From Prinsepia uniflora (taxonomy: Eukaryota > Streptophyta > Magnoliopsida > Rosales > Rosaceae), in the NCBI GenBank assembly GCA_032719365.1, contig CM064868.1, forward strand, positions 8,466,235 through 8,530,234: 64,000 nt of DNA. The letters are read 5' to 3'. Positions 1-10,847 of the stretch are shown piece after piece. The position numbers were made by a program, and so were the translations under genes. A model generated the notes under the pieces. It was not told the origin of the DNA. It searched no databases and saw only the letters and a list, made by a program, of their open reading frames with translations. How positions within the stretch are numbered: the stretch's first letter is position 1; each line of letters opens with the position of its first letter.

Positions 1-168
1 AATCTCCAATTGACCACCCGAAATAAAAGTCAACATTTCTGCCCGACCCAGGGGCAAAATCGTCATTCTAAGTTCCCGGACCCCTCGGGACCACCTAACC
101 CCTGATTAACCTTACTAATCACACCTTAATCACTCTACTAATCCCAATTCTCGGGACGGGTTGTTACA
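1..168 (-). repeat. 5' end of a long gypsy-type LTR, inverted copy
   Basis: Read on the minus strand from 168 to 1, this stretch begins TGTAACAACCCG and runs through the same sequence as the start of the LTR at 6391-6555, including the shared GGGTGGTCAATTGG near its end. It is therefore the first ~170 bp of another copy of that LTR family, pointing out of the window to the left. Only the beginning is visible, so whether it is a solo LTR or part of an element cannot be told. Confidence 0.65.
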
Positions 169-495
169 TCACACTTGGTGTATGATGTTAGATGAAGTCG
201 AGGCTAAGGAAGAGATATGATTTGCAAAATAGTATGAATGATTGTACTGAGTGCTTATTAGCAGGAGGTAGGTATCAGTGAAACCTGTGATGATAAACAC
301 AACAGAAAGAAAAGTTAAATTCATTATACATAGTGACCCTGGGAAAGGGGTATGGTGTGATTGACCTAGCAAGGGGAATGAGTTCCCGATTTATTGGACC
401 TTATGAGTTTCTTGGCCTGGTGGCATATGCATGGGGATTTAGCTATTGTACCATGTCACGAGTGGATGACATGTGATTAAGAAGATATGACTGAT
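169..495 (+). mobile_element. Decayed Ty3/gypsy pol 3' end (integrase tail)
   Basis: Around 381-450 the plus strand reads a short peptide with RFIGPYEFLG followed by LVAYAWG. This resembles the conserved tail of gypsy integrase (RFIGPYEI..GPVAYRL), and a DNA stretch like the following FHVSMLRK motif appears near 455-490. The frame is not maintained over any length, so it is a fossil. It lies directly before the plus-strand LTR that starts near 500, as expected for pol followed by a 3' LTR. The first part of the interval (169-370) shows nothing I recognise. Confidence 0.5.
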
Positions 496-678
496 ACTTG
501 TGACCAGTTGACTGTTGGTACAAGCGGTCAAACGGACTTGGACAGAGAACTGTGACGTAGTTCGGGACGTCACGAGTTCATAGACAGGTGACACGTCCGA
601 TTCCGACATTCGAAGAGAAAGTTATGATGTTCGGAAGGTTAAGGGCATATTGGTAAATTGGTTGAAAACGGGGTAAAT

Positions 679-2318
679 TGTCACGACCCGGCCCTTCTAA
701 TACAATATTGTCCGCTTTGAGCCCAGCCCTCACGGTTTTGTTTTCGGGAGCTCACGTGCAACTTCCCAGTAGGTCACCCATCATGGGATTGCACCAGCCT
801 CAACTCGCTTAACTTTGGGGTTCCAATCCCCCCAAAGCCACTGAGCTCCCAAAAGGCCTTGTGTTAGATAGATACGTGCCCACACATATAAGGTACTTCA
901 CATTTCCCTCCCCGAGCGATGTGGGATCGTTCACCGATCTTACCTTTCCAAGCTCACGGGTCTTGCTCACCGATCTTGCTTCTCAAGCTCATGGGTCTTG
1001 CTCACCGTTCTTGCTTCCAAGACCGGGTCTTACAATCCACCCCCCCTTGGGGCCAAGCGTCCTCGCTGGCACACTTCCGGTCAGGGTCTGGTTCTGATAC
1101 CATTCTGTCACGACCCGGCCCTTCTAACACAATATTGTCCGCTTTGGGCCCAGCCCTCACGGTTTTGTTTTCGGGAGCTCACGTGCAACTTCCCAGTAGG
1201 TCACCCATCATGGGATTGCACCAGCCTCAACTCGCTTAACTTTGGGGTTCCAATCCCCCCCAAAGCCACTGAGCTCCCAAAAGGCCTTGTGTTAGATAGA
1301 TACGTGCCCACACATATAAGGTACTTCACATTTCCCTCCCCGAGCGATGTGGGATCGTTCACCGATCTTACCTTTCCAAGATCACGGGTCTTGCTCACCG
1401 ATCTTGCTTCTCAAGCTCACGGGTCTTGCTCACCGTTCTTGCTTCCAAGACCGGGTCTTACAATCCACCCCCCCTTGGGGCCAAGCGTCCTCGCTGGCAC
1501 ACTTCCGGTCAGGGTCTGGCTCTGATACCATTCTGTCACGACCCGGCCCTTCTAACACAATATTGTCCGCTTTAGGCCCAGCCCTCACGGTTTTGTTTTC
1601 GGGAGCTCACGTGTAACTTCCCAGTAGGTCACCCATCATGGGATTGCACCAGCCTCAACTCGCTTAACTTTGGGGTTCCAATCCCCCCCAAAGCCATTGA
1701 GCTCCCAAAAGGCCTTGTGTTAGATAGATACGTGCCCACACATATAAGGTACTTCACCTTTCCCTCCCCGATCGATGTGGGATCGTTCACCGATCTTACC
1801 TTTCCAAGCTCACGGGTCTTGCTCACCGATCTTGCTTCTCAAGCTCACGGGTCTTGGTCACCGTTCTTGCTTCCAAGACCGGGTCTTACAATCCACCCCC
1901 CCTTGGGGCCAAGCGTCCTCGCTGGCACACTTCCGGCCAGGGTCCGGCTCTGATACCATTCTGTCACGACCCGGCCCTTCTAACACAATATTATCCGCTT
2001 TGAGCCCAGCCCTCACGGTTTTGTTTTCGGGAGCTCACGTGCAACTTCCCAGTAGGTCACCCATCATGGGATTGCACCAGCCTCAACTCGCTTAACTTTT
2101 GGGTTCCAATCCCCCCCAAAGCCACTGAGCTCCCAAAAGGCCTTGTGTTAGATAGATACGTGCCCACACATATAAGGTACTTCACCTTTCCCTCCCCGAG
2201 TGATGTGGGATCGTTCACCGATCTTACCTTTCCGAGCTCACGGGTCTTGCTCACCGATCTTGCTTCTCAAGCTCACGGGTCTTGCTCACCGTTCTTGCTT
2301 CAAAGACCGGGTCTTACA
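679..2318 (-). mobile_element. Cassandra TRIM tandem array: four LTRs, three internal domains
   Basis: Four near-identical LTRs lie at 679-1034, 1106-1462, 1534-1890 and 1962-2318, alternating with three 71-bp internal domains (1035-1105, 1463-1533, 1891-1961). On the minus strand each LTR runs TGTAAGACCCGG to GGGTCGTGACA. Each internal domain starts with a primer site complementary to initiator tRNA-Met (TGGTATCAGAGCC; one copy has TCAGAACC) and ends with a G-rich polypurine tract. Each LTR holds a 5S-rRNA-like stretch (AAAGTTAAGCGAG, then GATGGGTGACC..CTGGGAAG), the hallmark of Cassandra. The direct repeat TAAAT flanks the whole array (674-678 and 2319-2323), so it behaves as one insertion. 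It carries no protein gene. Confidence 0.93.
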
Positions 2319-2607
2319 TAAATGGTTGACTTTTCAAATGACCTGGAATTTCCACGTAATTCGAAGACCGTTGGGAAGGTCTCGAGACGCTGAGTCCATA
2401 GACAGGCGGCACGCGTCAATCGGAGTTCGAACGACCAAGTTATGGGTCTAGGAGTGTGAAGGGCATTTTGGTAATTTGTAAGGAGAAGGGAAAAATGGTA
2501 ATTGGTCAATTGAATAAGAAATGGGATGATGATTGGGCTAATTCAGCCATGGTTATGCCATTAAGTGACATTTGTCACTTTCTAAGGAAGATTGGTGGCA
2601 AGTGCAC

Positions 2608-2773
<166 letters not shown>

Positions 2774-4744
2774 GTGGAGCGGTGGGATGAATCCAGATTA
2801 AACCATGCGTGTGTGTGTTGAAAAACAGAGACTAAAGACCACAACTGAGCTTGATCGACCTCCCCAAAAACCAATTGAGAGAACAGAAGAACTGGAGAAG
2901 AATTAATAGAGTGAGAACAGAGAAATTCGAAGAAGAAATGGGGAGGAAAACTGTGAAAAGAAACCAGAAAACCATGGAACCCGAAAACCAAACCTTCATT
3001 AAATTTTGAATTCGAGCTTCTCCATTTGGACCCCCTTTGATTCAATTGACCTTGAATTCATCTTCCTGAGATCATTTCGAGTCGAACCCAATCAAAAACA
3101 AAAGAAAATGACGTCGTTTTGGCTGAGAACAGACATGGTAAGAATTGGAAAATTCAAAGATTGGGTCGTGTAATTAAAGGAGTTGGACGTTGAAATTGAG
3201 CTTGGAAGTATGTTTTTATGGATCCTGCGAAGCTTCTGGGTGAATCAATTGCAAGAATTCAATTGGAATTGGTCGAGATTGAAGGATGAACAGTACTCGG
3301 GTGTTCATCGACAAAGTCGAGATTGAATTGAAGGATTAAGGTATGTTTGATCCAAATTAATGTTATAGACCTGGAATTAACTTAGTTTCGAATCTAATGG
3401 ACAATTCAATTGAAGGAATTAAAGAAAGATTGAGCGAGATCCAATTGGGTTCACACGCGGGCTGAACGACTCGTTTAACAGAGAAATTGGTGAGGATGAT
3501 GCACTGTAGCAAACACTGTACAGGCGCGTAGGCTTCATGCGCATCCACTCACGGCGGTGCGTGAGGGCGCGTGGGCTTGATTCCCAAGGTGAGTTCAACA
3601 TGAAACTTGCTCCTTTTAATGTAACGAACATTTTGGCACTAGTTTCGAGGAAATCAGATATCGTTTTGATAGTGTTCAGTGTAGCCAAAGTTTTCGTATA
3701 CGTTTAAGATACGTTTTTAAATCCTTGAAAAATTGGGGAAAATTATATGAGGTATATTGAAGTGTTAGTGACCCTCAATATTGATTTTGGACAGGAATGA
3801 TCATTTTTCGGAATTTACGGATTGTTTTCTATGCTTTCTATCTATGATTTCTATGCGTATGATTATGATACTTACGATTTCCGTATTTACACGGATTTCA
3901 ATATGCAATACGTAATTACACGTATTTCGAGACTATGGTTTCTCCTATGCTTTGATAATGGTTTGATGGATGATTTTATAAGATTTATGTGTTTCATGTT
4001 TTGATGATGTTTTGATTATGATGTGTGAGTATGATTTGGGATTCGAACGTGAAATTCGGACATGAGTTCCATTTCGATTAAATGTGATTTCGGATTTGGT
4101 TTTGGAATTTGGATTACGATGGATTCTGGATTTGTTGTAAATTACACATGGTTTTGGGTTTGAAGACCCGGTACTATTGCTGGATCTGGTTTTTGGTTTA
4201 AAGACCCGGTTGATTGATGACGGGGGAGGGCCCTTGATTGATATATTTTGAGTTTAAAGACTCGGTTATTGTGATATCTCCCAAGGCCTATTGATTGTGT
4301 TTTGAGTTTAAAGACTCGTTGATATCCCCGAGAAGGCCTGATTATGCACATGGTTTTGAGTTTAAAGACTCGGGTGCACTTGAGATCCAGCAACTCAATT
4401 GATTGACGTTTTCGGATGTGTTGGGAAATGACCCGATTTATATGGCTTGATTGATTTTTGGGTTATGTTCTCTACTTGGATTTTGATTCATGATTTTGGG
4501 CTGAGACCCCGTATTTATGGTTTTGGGTTAAGGCCCGAGGTTTGAGAAAAAGAAATGATTTTGATTTTCATGCACGATTTTCTTATACTGGAAATGAAAT
4601 GAATTATGAAATGATTTTTGAATGCATGCATTGGTTTTACGTGGAGGGTAGAAATGTCTTTTCTGTAACATGTTTTATAAACTGATTTATTTTCGTCCAC
4701 TCACACCTTTTGTGTTTTTATTGACCCTTCAGGTCGTGGCGCAA

Positions 4745-5354
4745 CAATCGAGGTTGATTGGGAAGTGGAGGCATGGGTGGGCACAGGTGCGATTATCCCT
4801 TGTTTGACAAGTGCTGGAGGTAATTTTGGAACTTCAGTTGATTTGTCAGACGAGAGTAGGACCAGGCACGGTTATCAATGTTCCTCAGGGGACGGTCCTG
4901 TCAATTTATACATAAAAATCAACTAAATGTGAGATTATTTAGCCTTTGATATGTATTAACTAAATAGATTTTTACTATAAATATATTTGACATAACCCGT
5001 CCCTAATTTCCGTGAAAAATCGGGCCGGTCCTACTTTCGTCTGACAATTTTTTTCAGACAAGGGATATCACCAACTTTAACCATGTCTATGTTTTGTTCA
5101 ATTACCAAACTTAATCCATCCTTGCGGGGTTACCGCCTACTTCCAACCCGCTTAGCCCTGGCAAGTGGTGAAATCTACTAATTCATCTATTTTTGGGTCT
5201 TACTTTCATTATTATACTCATCACCATTACACTTATATAACAAAATTTTAAACAAAATCTAAATACATAACCATCTGCATATTACTTAGGTTTGCATTGC
5301 AAAATATAAATCATAATCATGTATTAACTCAAATACTAACCTTTACACAATAGC

Positions 5355-5390
<36 letters not shown>

Positions 5391-5525
5391 TTAATTATCT
5401 AATACCATTACCATATTTTGTAAATCCTTTACTCACCATAAGTTACCACTAAAATTCATTAGCATGAGCCTTCGACTTTATTCTCTTAATTCCTCCATTT
5501 ATCATACCCTTTATAATTATTCAAA
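4745..5525. other. AT-rich non-coding stretch with an inverted repeat pair
   Basis: No gene is recognised. TTGTCAGACGAGAGTAGGAC near 4845-4865 reappears inverted near 5028-5049 with one mismatch, giving a ~205-bp segment with 21-bp inverted ends that could be a small foldback element. The same motif occurs singly after other LTR copies (about 9340 and 12615), so it may instead be two oppositely oriented leader remnants. A TA dinucleotide tract lies at about 5357-5388. The rest is AT-rich without visible structure. Confidence 0.4.
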
Positions 5526-5529
5526 TTAA

Positions 5530-6050
5530 TACTACCATATTGATTTGTGGACACAATACTTGGACTTTTCCAATGAAACCATAACCAATTGTATATTCAC
5601 ATCATAATTATGTCTTTGAACGCTCCAAAATTTTTCCATCCTTATTCCACTCAGCAAGCTCATTTTGTTGTGGGTGTAAGGACATGATTTAAGATGTTGT
5701 ATACTCTTAGAAGCTAAGAAATCACACATATCATCACTTACAAACTCTCCCCCCTCCATCACTTTGGAAAACTTGAAAAGGCTTTGCAAATTAATGGACA
5801 ATATAGGAATATAACTTAACAAAACAAAAAATGGACTTCAGATTTATTAACTAGAGAGTAAATGCAAGTGTATCTTGTACAGTCCTCAATTAAAACAACA
5901 TAGTAACGAAAATCAAGTGTAGAAATAACTTGGTCCCCAGACATTTGAGTGAATCTTTGTAAATGACACATTTTCTCTATTATCTAAAACATGAAAAGAA
6001 AGTCAAGAAATTTTGCCTTTGAGACAAGGAGTACAGGAATGGAAAAGAAA
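5530..6050 (-). mobile_element. Decayed Ty1/copia integrase fragment
   Basis: On the minus strand, broken frames give pieces of a copia integrase in the right order: a VWGPS-like start near 5945, then LDFRYYVVLIEDCTRYT (matching the family's FRYYVxFVDDxSRxTW), then GGEFVSDD..FL followed by HLKSCPYTHNK (matching GGEF..SCPYTPQQNG). The order and spacing fit the retroviral-type integrase core, but frameshifts and stops show it is dead. No LTRs are identified with it. Positions 6050-6390 hold nothing I recognise. Confidence 0.65.
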
Positions 6051-6390
6051 AGTGTCTGTTATTAACACTGGTATGAAATCTGAGCTTGTGACAACATAGT
6101 TTGAAAGACGGTTGTCTCCTCCTTTGAACTGATAGAAGTTCGGAGTCATGAACCTTTGAGGGAATGTCTCCTACTCAATGTCTCTCATAAAGGGTGAGGA
6201 AGACTGAATTTGGCAACATAGATCGTCTTCTAGATCGCCATCGCGTTGGACTCAGAGGTGTCAATCCAACATTCTTTGGACATCGTCAGCTAGCAGCGCG
6301 CCTCACTGAGGTGGAGAGTCATTACACGCTATCCATTAGAAACCTCCTCAAGTCTTACCTTTTGATTTTTGAGATCATGTGGGTGAGTAT

Positions 6391-9170
6391 GTAACGACCC
6401 GTCTCGGAAATTAGGATTAAGACGGTGATTAATGACGGGTTAGTGAGCTTAATCGGTGGTTAGTCGGTTACGATAGGTCCGTTAGCGTTAAATGACAATT
6501 TTGCCCCTAGGTTGGGCAAATAGTTAACTTTTAGTTCGGGTGGTCAATTGGGTATTGACCGGTGATCGTGACGTAGTCCGGGACGTCACGAATCCGTAGA
6601 CAGGTGGCACGCCCGATTCCGACATCCGAGGAGGAAGTTGTGATGTTCGGAAGGTTAAGGGTACTTTCGTAATTTGGGTAAAATAGGGGGAAAAGTTGAC
6701 TTTTTGCTAGACTTGTTATTTTCACGCAAACCGAGGATCATTAGGAAAGTCTCGAGTCCCTGATTCCAACGACAGGTAGCATGTAGCATTTGGAGTTCGA
6801 GAAATAAAATTATGGGTCTAAACGTACAAAGGGCAAAAAGGTAATGTTGTAAGACAAGGGTAAATTGGTCTTTTACTTGTTTTTGGTGCTGACCTTTGGG
6901 ATGAGGACACCTGTCCTTGTGGGATTTGAGCCAGACCAGAGGGATGTGGACACGTGGAAGGGGTCTGGTTGGTTCCAGCCCCATCGTTCATTTGTTTTTT
7001 TTATGAGACTAAGTAAACCATTTCCCACATTTTTACTCCCAGACCCGAAACAGAGACAAATCGATCGTGTGTGTGTGTAGCGCGGGTTCAATTGAGTTTG
7101 TAGGTGAATTTGAGTAAAATAGAGAGTTAGGGTGGTGGTAAGGTGGTGCCACCGTTGTGGTGGCCATGAAGGGGTGACCACGACCCTAAACCGTAAGAAA
7201 ACAAAACAGAGGAGTCGAGAGGAATCAGAGTTGAACAGCTTCTATATGACCCAAAGTACTTGTCCTGTCTGAAGGATTTGTGAAAGGAAGTTGAGACAAG
7301 TTGATTGGTGGCCTTGGATTGAGCCGCCGTGGACTGGTGGCCGGTGAACCAACACGGTAAGTTTTGGTTTCAAGAATTGATTATGGGTTTTTCGGCTTGA
7401 TTGATGTTTACTAGTGATGGAAATTTGATAATGAAAGGAAAACAGGTCGACTGGGATGGAATTGAAGGTTAGAGGAAGGTAACTTCGACAATGGACACGG
7501 TTACAGAGTGTGGAGGTTTGCTTGAATCGGGAAGGTATGGAATCAGTTTTAATTGGTTCATTTGAGTAACTAGATCTCTTAGACTTGAAGGGACGATCGT
7601 AATAAATTAATTAGGATTGAAAACTGGGTCAAAAAAAGCCAGAACCGTGAACTCCGGTTCACAGTTAGACCAGCTGAACTGAACCAGTCGGACCGGGTTT
7701 TCCCAGGGAAGACGATGACACTGTGCTGGGCACGTGGCTCCCACGCGCAGCCCCTTTGGGAGGCACGTGAGGGCACGTGGGGCACATTCCGGGGAAATGG
7801 TCAACATTTGAAATGATTTAATCGATGTAACGAACATTTTGGCATTGATTTCGAGTTAATCGGACATCGACTCGATATGTTTCGGGTTGTCCGAAGGTTT
7901 TAGGGCTCGGTTAAAAATAGTTAAAAATACGGAAAAATTATGGGGTTTTAGTATGACCTTTTTGAAATAGTTAGTGACCTTAGTTTGAGATTTGGACAGG
8001 TTCAGGAAAGCCGAGGATAGCGAATGGCCAGGGACGGCGTAAGTGCGCGCGTATCGAGGCAACACTGAAATGGTCTGTGAGTGGACTTTGCTTTCTAACT
8101 CTTTATGCATGCATATATGTTTTTATATTTTTTTCATATGTGATTCTATGATTTGATTATGGCTTGTGATGATTTATGGGTTTTGCATGTTTTTCGAGGA
8201 AAGGATGGTTCTCACGTTTTACGAGGTTTTGATAACTATCGTGATTTGAACTTGGTTTAATGAATTGATTTCGGGATTTGAAATACGATTTGATTTCAAA
8301 GAAAGTAAAAGGATTTCGAAAAAGTGTTTTCGGGCTTAAGGCCCAGTTCAAAAAGTGGTTTTGAGAAACGTGCTTTCGAGTTTCGGAAATCGGAATTCCG
8401 GGTGACGATTCGGGATTCGATTTGGGACTTGAAGTGGATTTCAGGTTTGGGTTTGGAATAGTTATTCCGGATGCTAGCTTACGGAATGATGGTTGCAAAC
8501 TCATATCTGGAAAGGAAATGGAGATGAGTTCTGTATTTGGATTCGGAATGACGGTTCTGGATGCCGAAATGGCATCAGACCAGTGGTTTCGGATTCAGGT
8601 TTGGATCTGGATGGAAAATGACTTTCAACTGGTTTTGGATTGGATTTTCTGGATCTGGTTATTGGGTTTAAAGACCCGGATATTGTGATTGACGGGGGAC
8701 CGGCCCGGATTGGGTTTAAAGACTCGGATTGAGTTTAAAGACTCGGGAGTTTAAAGACTCGGATACACTGATATTTTCCCCGTAGGCCTGTTGAGTTTAA
8801 AGACTCGGGAGTTTAAAGACTCGGATAGATCCAGCAGGTTCGATGGATGAGAACGTGGTTTTAAATGTGTTTTGGATTTCACTGAGATGTGATGAGGATG
8901 ATGGTTTATAAAAATGGTTTTCCGATGTTTGGGCAGTGGCCCGGATGAAATGGTTTTCGATGGTTTTGGGCGGAGGCCCGGGATTTGGAAAAAAGAAAAA
9001 TGTGTTTAGTTTTTCGTACATGGTTTTATGACATGAAATTGATATGCATGCATTGGTTTTACGTGGAGGGTATAAATGTAATTGTTTTATGAAATGTTTT
9101 TGAATTGAAACTTTATTTATGTCCACTCACAGTCTTTTCGTGTTTTCGATGCCCTCCAGGTTGTTGCAGT
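6391..9170 (+). mobile_element. Long gypsy-type LTR, copy b (best preserved)
   Basis: This stretch begins TGTAACGACCCG and ends near GGTTGTTGCA, which gives the TG..CA ends of an LTR with a ~10-bp inverted terminal match. About 2.8 kb long, it aligns by motif with copies a, c and d. Inside are a second half (about 6730-6860) resembling the first, and a ~1.06-kb segment bounded by a perfect 12-bp inverted repeat (CTGTGAGTGGAC at 8075-8086, its complement at 9121-9132). That segment holds GAGTTTAAAGACTCGG repeats at 8665-8826. No clear target-site duplication and no coding sequence were found, so it may be a solo LTR or one end of a decayed element. Confidence 0.6.
8660..8830. repeat. Cluster of GTTTAAAGACYCGG repeats in LTR copy b
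   Basis: Seven copies of a ~14-16-bp motif, TTTAAAGACTCGG or GTTTAAAGACCCGG, lie within 170 bp, with variable spacers. A looser set of the same motif lies at 4150-4380 in copy a. The core GAGT-TTAAA-GACTC is nearly palindromic. In the minus-strand copy d the corresponding region (14450-14640) has diverged to GGAGCCCAACTCG-type repeats. Function is unknown. Confidence 0.75.
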
Positions 9171-9616
9171 GCGAGCTGTTGATCGAGAGAGACGGAGACA
9201 TCACACGGACGTTCCACAGTAGACTCTGTACACTCTGGGAAGTTCGGAAGTTTCTGGACGGTCGGATCGGAACTCCCTTGTCCGATTTATGTGTCACACG
9301 GAGGTTAAACGTCTGTTTGGCCCTTGTGTCATGCGCAAGTCAGACGGGAGCGGGGTTTAGCCCTTAATCCCGGGGGATTAGGGGTGGGCCCGGACAGAGT
9401 AAGCCTCATCCCTTTCCTCACTATGATGGTTAGTACATCTTGGAGCATTCTGAGAAGCCATGTGTTGCCTCTCGCTCCTATGTGAGTGTTCAACTCGAAA
9501 TGATGCCCCACTTGGTCTCCAAGCCGCTCATGTACTGATGGCCTTGGGCCTTGTGGGCTTTTTGTTCTGCAAGTGTGACTTTCTTTTCCTAAGTCACTCA
9601 GCGAATTGTCATGAGA
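9171..9616. other. Non-coding flank between LTR copy b and Cassandra
   Basis: This follows the LTR end and contains a leader-like AGTCAGACGGGAGCGGGG motif near 9340 that recurs after LTR copies a and c. No gag or other coding similarity is seen. Confidence 0.4.
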
Positions 9617-10349
9617 TGTAAGACCCGTGTCCTGGAGGGAATGGTGAACAATCTCACATTCCTGCGAGGGGGGAATGGTATGGGAAGGGAATGATGGTGT
9701 GCCTTAAAGGTGTAGGCACACACCTATCTAGCATGAGGCCTTTTGGGAGCTCAGTGGCTTTGGGGGGGATTGGAACCCCAAAGTTAAGCGAGTTGAGGCT
9801 GGTGCAATTCCAGATGGGTGACCCCCTGGGAAGTTGCACCGTGAGCTCCCGAAAACAAAACCGTGAGGGTAAGGGCAAGGAGGCCCAAAGCGGACAATAT
9901 CGTGCTAGATGAGTTGGGACTTGACAGAGGAGGGTTGGGTCCTGACAATTTGGTATCAGAGCCAGACCCCGACCGGGAAGTATGCCAGCGAGGACGCTGG
10001 GCCCTAAGGGGGGTGGATTGTAAGACCCGTGTCCTGGAGGGAACGGTGAACAATCTCACATTCCTGCGATGGGGGAATGGTATGGGAAGGGAATGGTGGT
10101 GTGCCTTAAAGGTGTAGGCACACACCTATCTAGCATGAGGCCTTTTGGGAGCTCAGTGGCTTTGGGGGGGATTGGAACCCCAAAGTTAAGCGAGTTGAGG
10201 CTGGTGCAATTCCAAATGGGTGACCCCCTGGGAAGTTGCACCGTGAGCTCCCGAAAACAAAACCGTGAGGGTAAGGGCAAGGAGGCCCAAAGCGGACAAT
10301 ATCGTGCTAGATGAGTCGGGACCTGACAGAGGAGGGTCGGGTCCTGACA
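9617..10349 (+). mobile_element. Intact Cassandra TRIM retrotransposon
   Basis: Two 331-bp LTRs (9617-9947 and 10019-10349), each starting TGTAAGACCCG and ending CCTGACA, flank a 71-bp internal domain. The primer-binding site TGGTATCAGAGCC (9951-9963) is complementary to initiator tRNA-Met. The polypurine tract AAGGGGGGTGGAT precedes the 3' LTR. The 5-bp direct repeat TGAGA at 9612-9616 and 10350-10354 is the target-site duplication. Each LTR carries the 5S-rRNA-like block (AAAGTTAAGCGAG, then GATGGGTGACCCCCTGGGAAG), which in Cassandra derives from the pol III internal promoter. The two LTRs differ at only a few bases, so the insertion is fairly recent. It encodes no protein. Confidence 0.96.
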
Positions 10350-10354
10350 TGAGA

Positions 10355-10847
10355 CATCATTTGTCATCGTACTGCTTCTTTTCCTAGGTGCCTTGGAATA
10401 TCCTCCTACATTCCACATGTTGTGGAAAGTCTTCCAAGCATTTGGGTTGTTTGTTTTGCAATGATTTGTTGTAAAAACTCTTATTGTACTTGAACTTAAT
10501 TGATCAACCTTTCCAATTGATGTGACAAGTTGTCTTGTGGAGGCGAGCGTCGAGGTGTTCGTGTCTGACGTGTATCACATCGAGTTCTTCGCCTTGTGTC
10601 AAGGAGTTAGTGGTATGTATTAAGTCTTTCTTGTGCTTGACTTGACTTTTGGCACGCTATGGAGTCCATCCAAGATCTCAAAGATCCCTATTTACACAGG
10701 GCTGATTCTGTCATGAGGCCTCTCCCACCAATCGCCCGTTAGTTTGTTGAAAGGTTGAAGTTCCTTCTTCTAACACAGGCACTTGAGTTGTTGGTGAGGT
10801 GAAAGTTCTAAAACTGAAAGTTGGAATAAGTCCATGGGTCTCCATGG
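10355..10847. other. Unassigned non-coding stretch
   Basis: There is no convincing coding potential or repeat structure. Short matches in style to retroelement leaders (GTGGAGGCGAGCGTCGAGG near 10537) are not enough for a call. Confidence 0.3.

Noticed and set aside
750..830. 5S rRNA gene candidates in the Cassandra LTRs
   Set aside because: Only the internal-control-region part resembles 5S rRNA, and it sits inside TG..CA LTRs with primer sites and target duplications. These are Cassandra, not rRNA genes.
861..2254. Many overlapping open frames of 65-175 codons at 861-2254 and 9654-10418
   Set aside because: They repeat with the LTR period and read through LTR and primer-site sequence; no protein is encoded by Cassandra.
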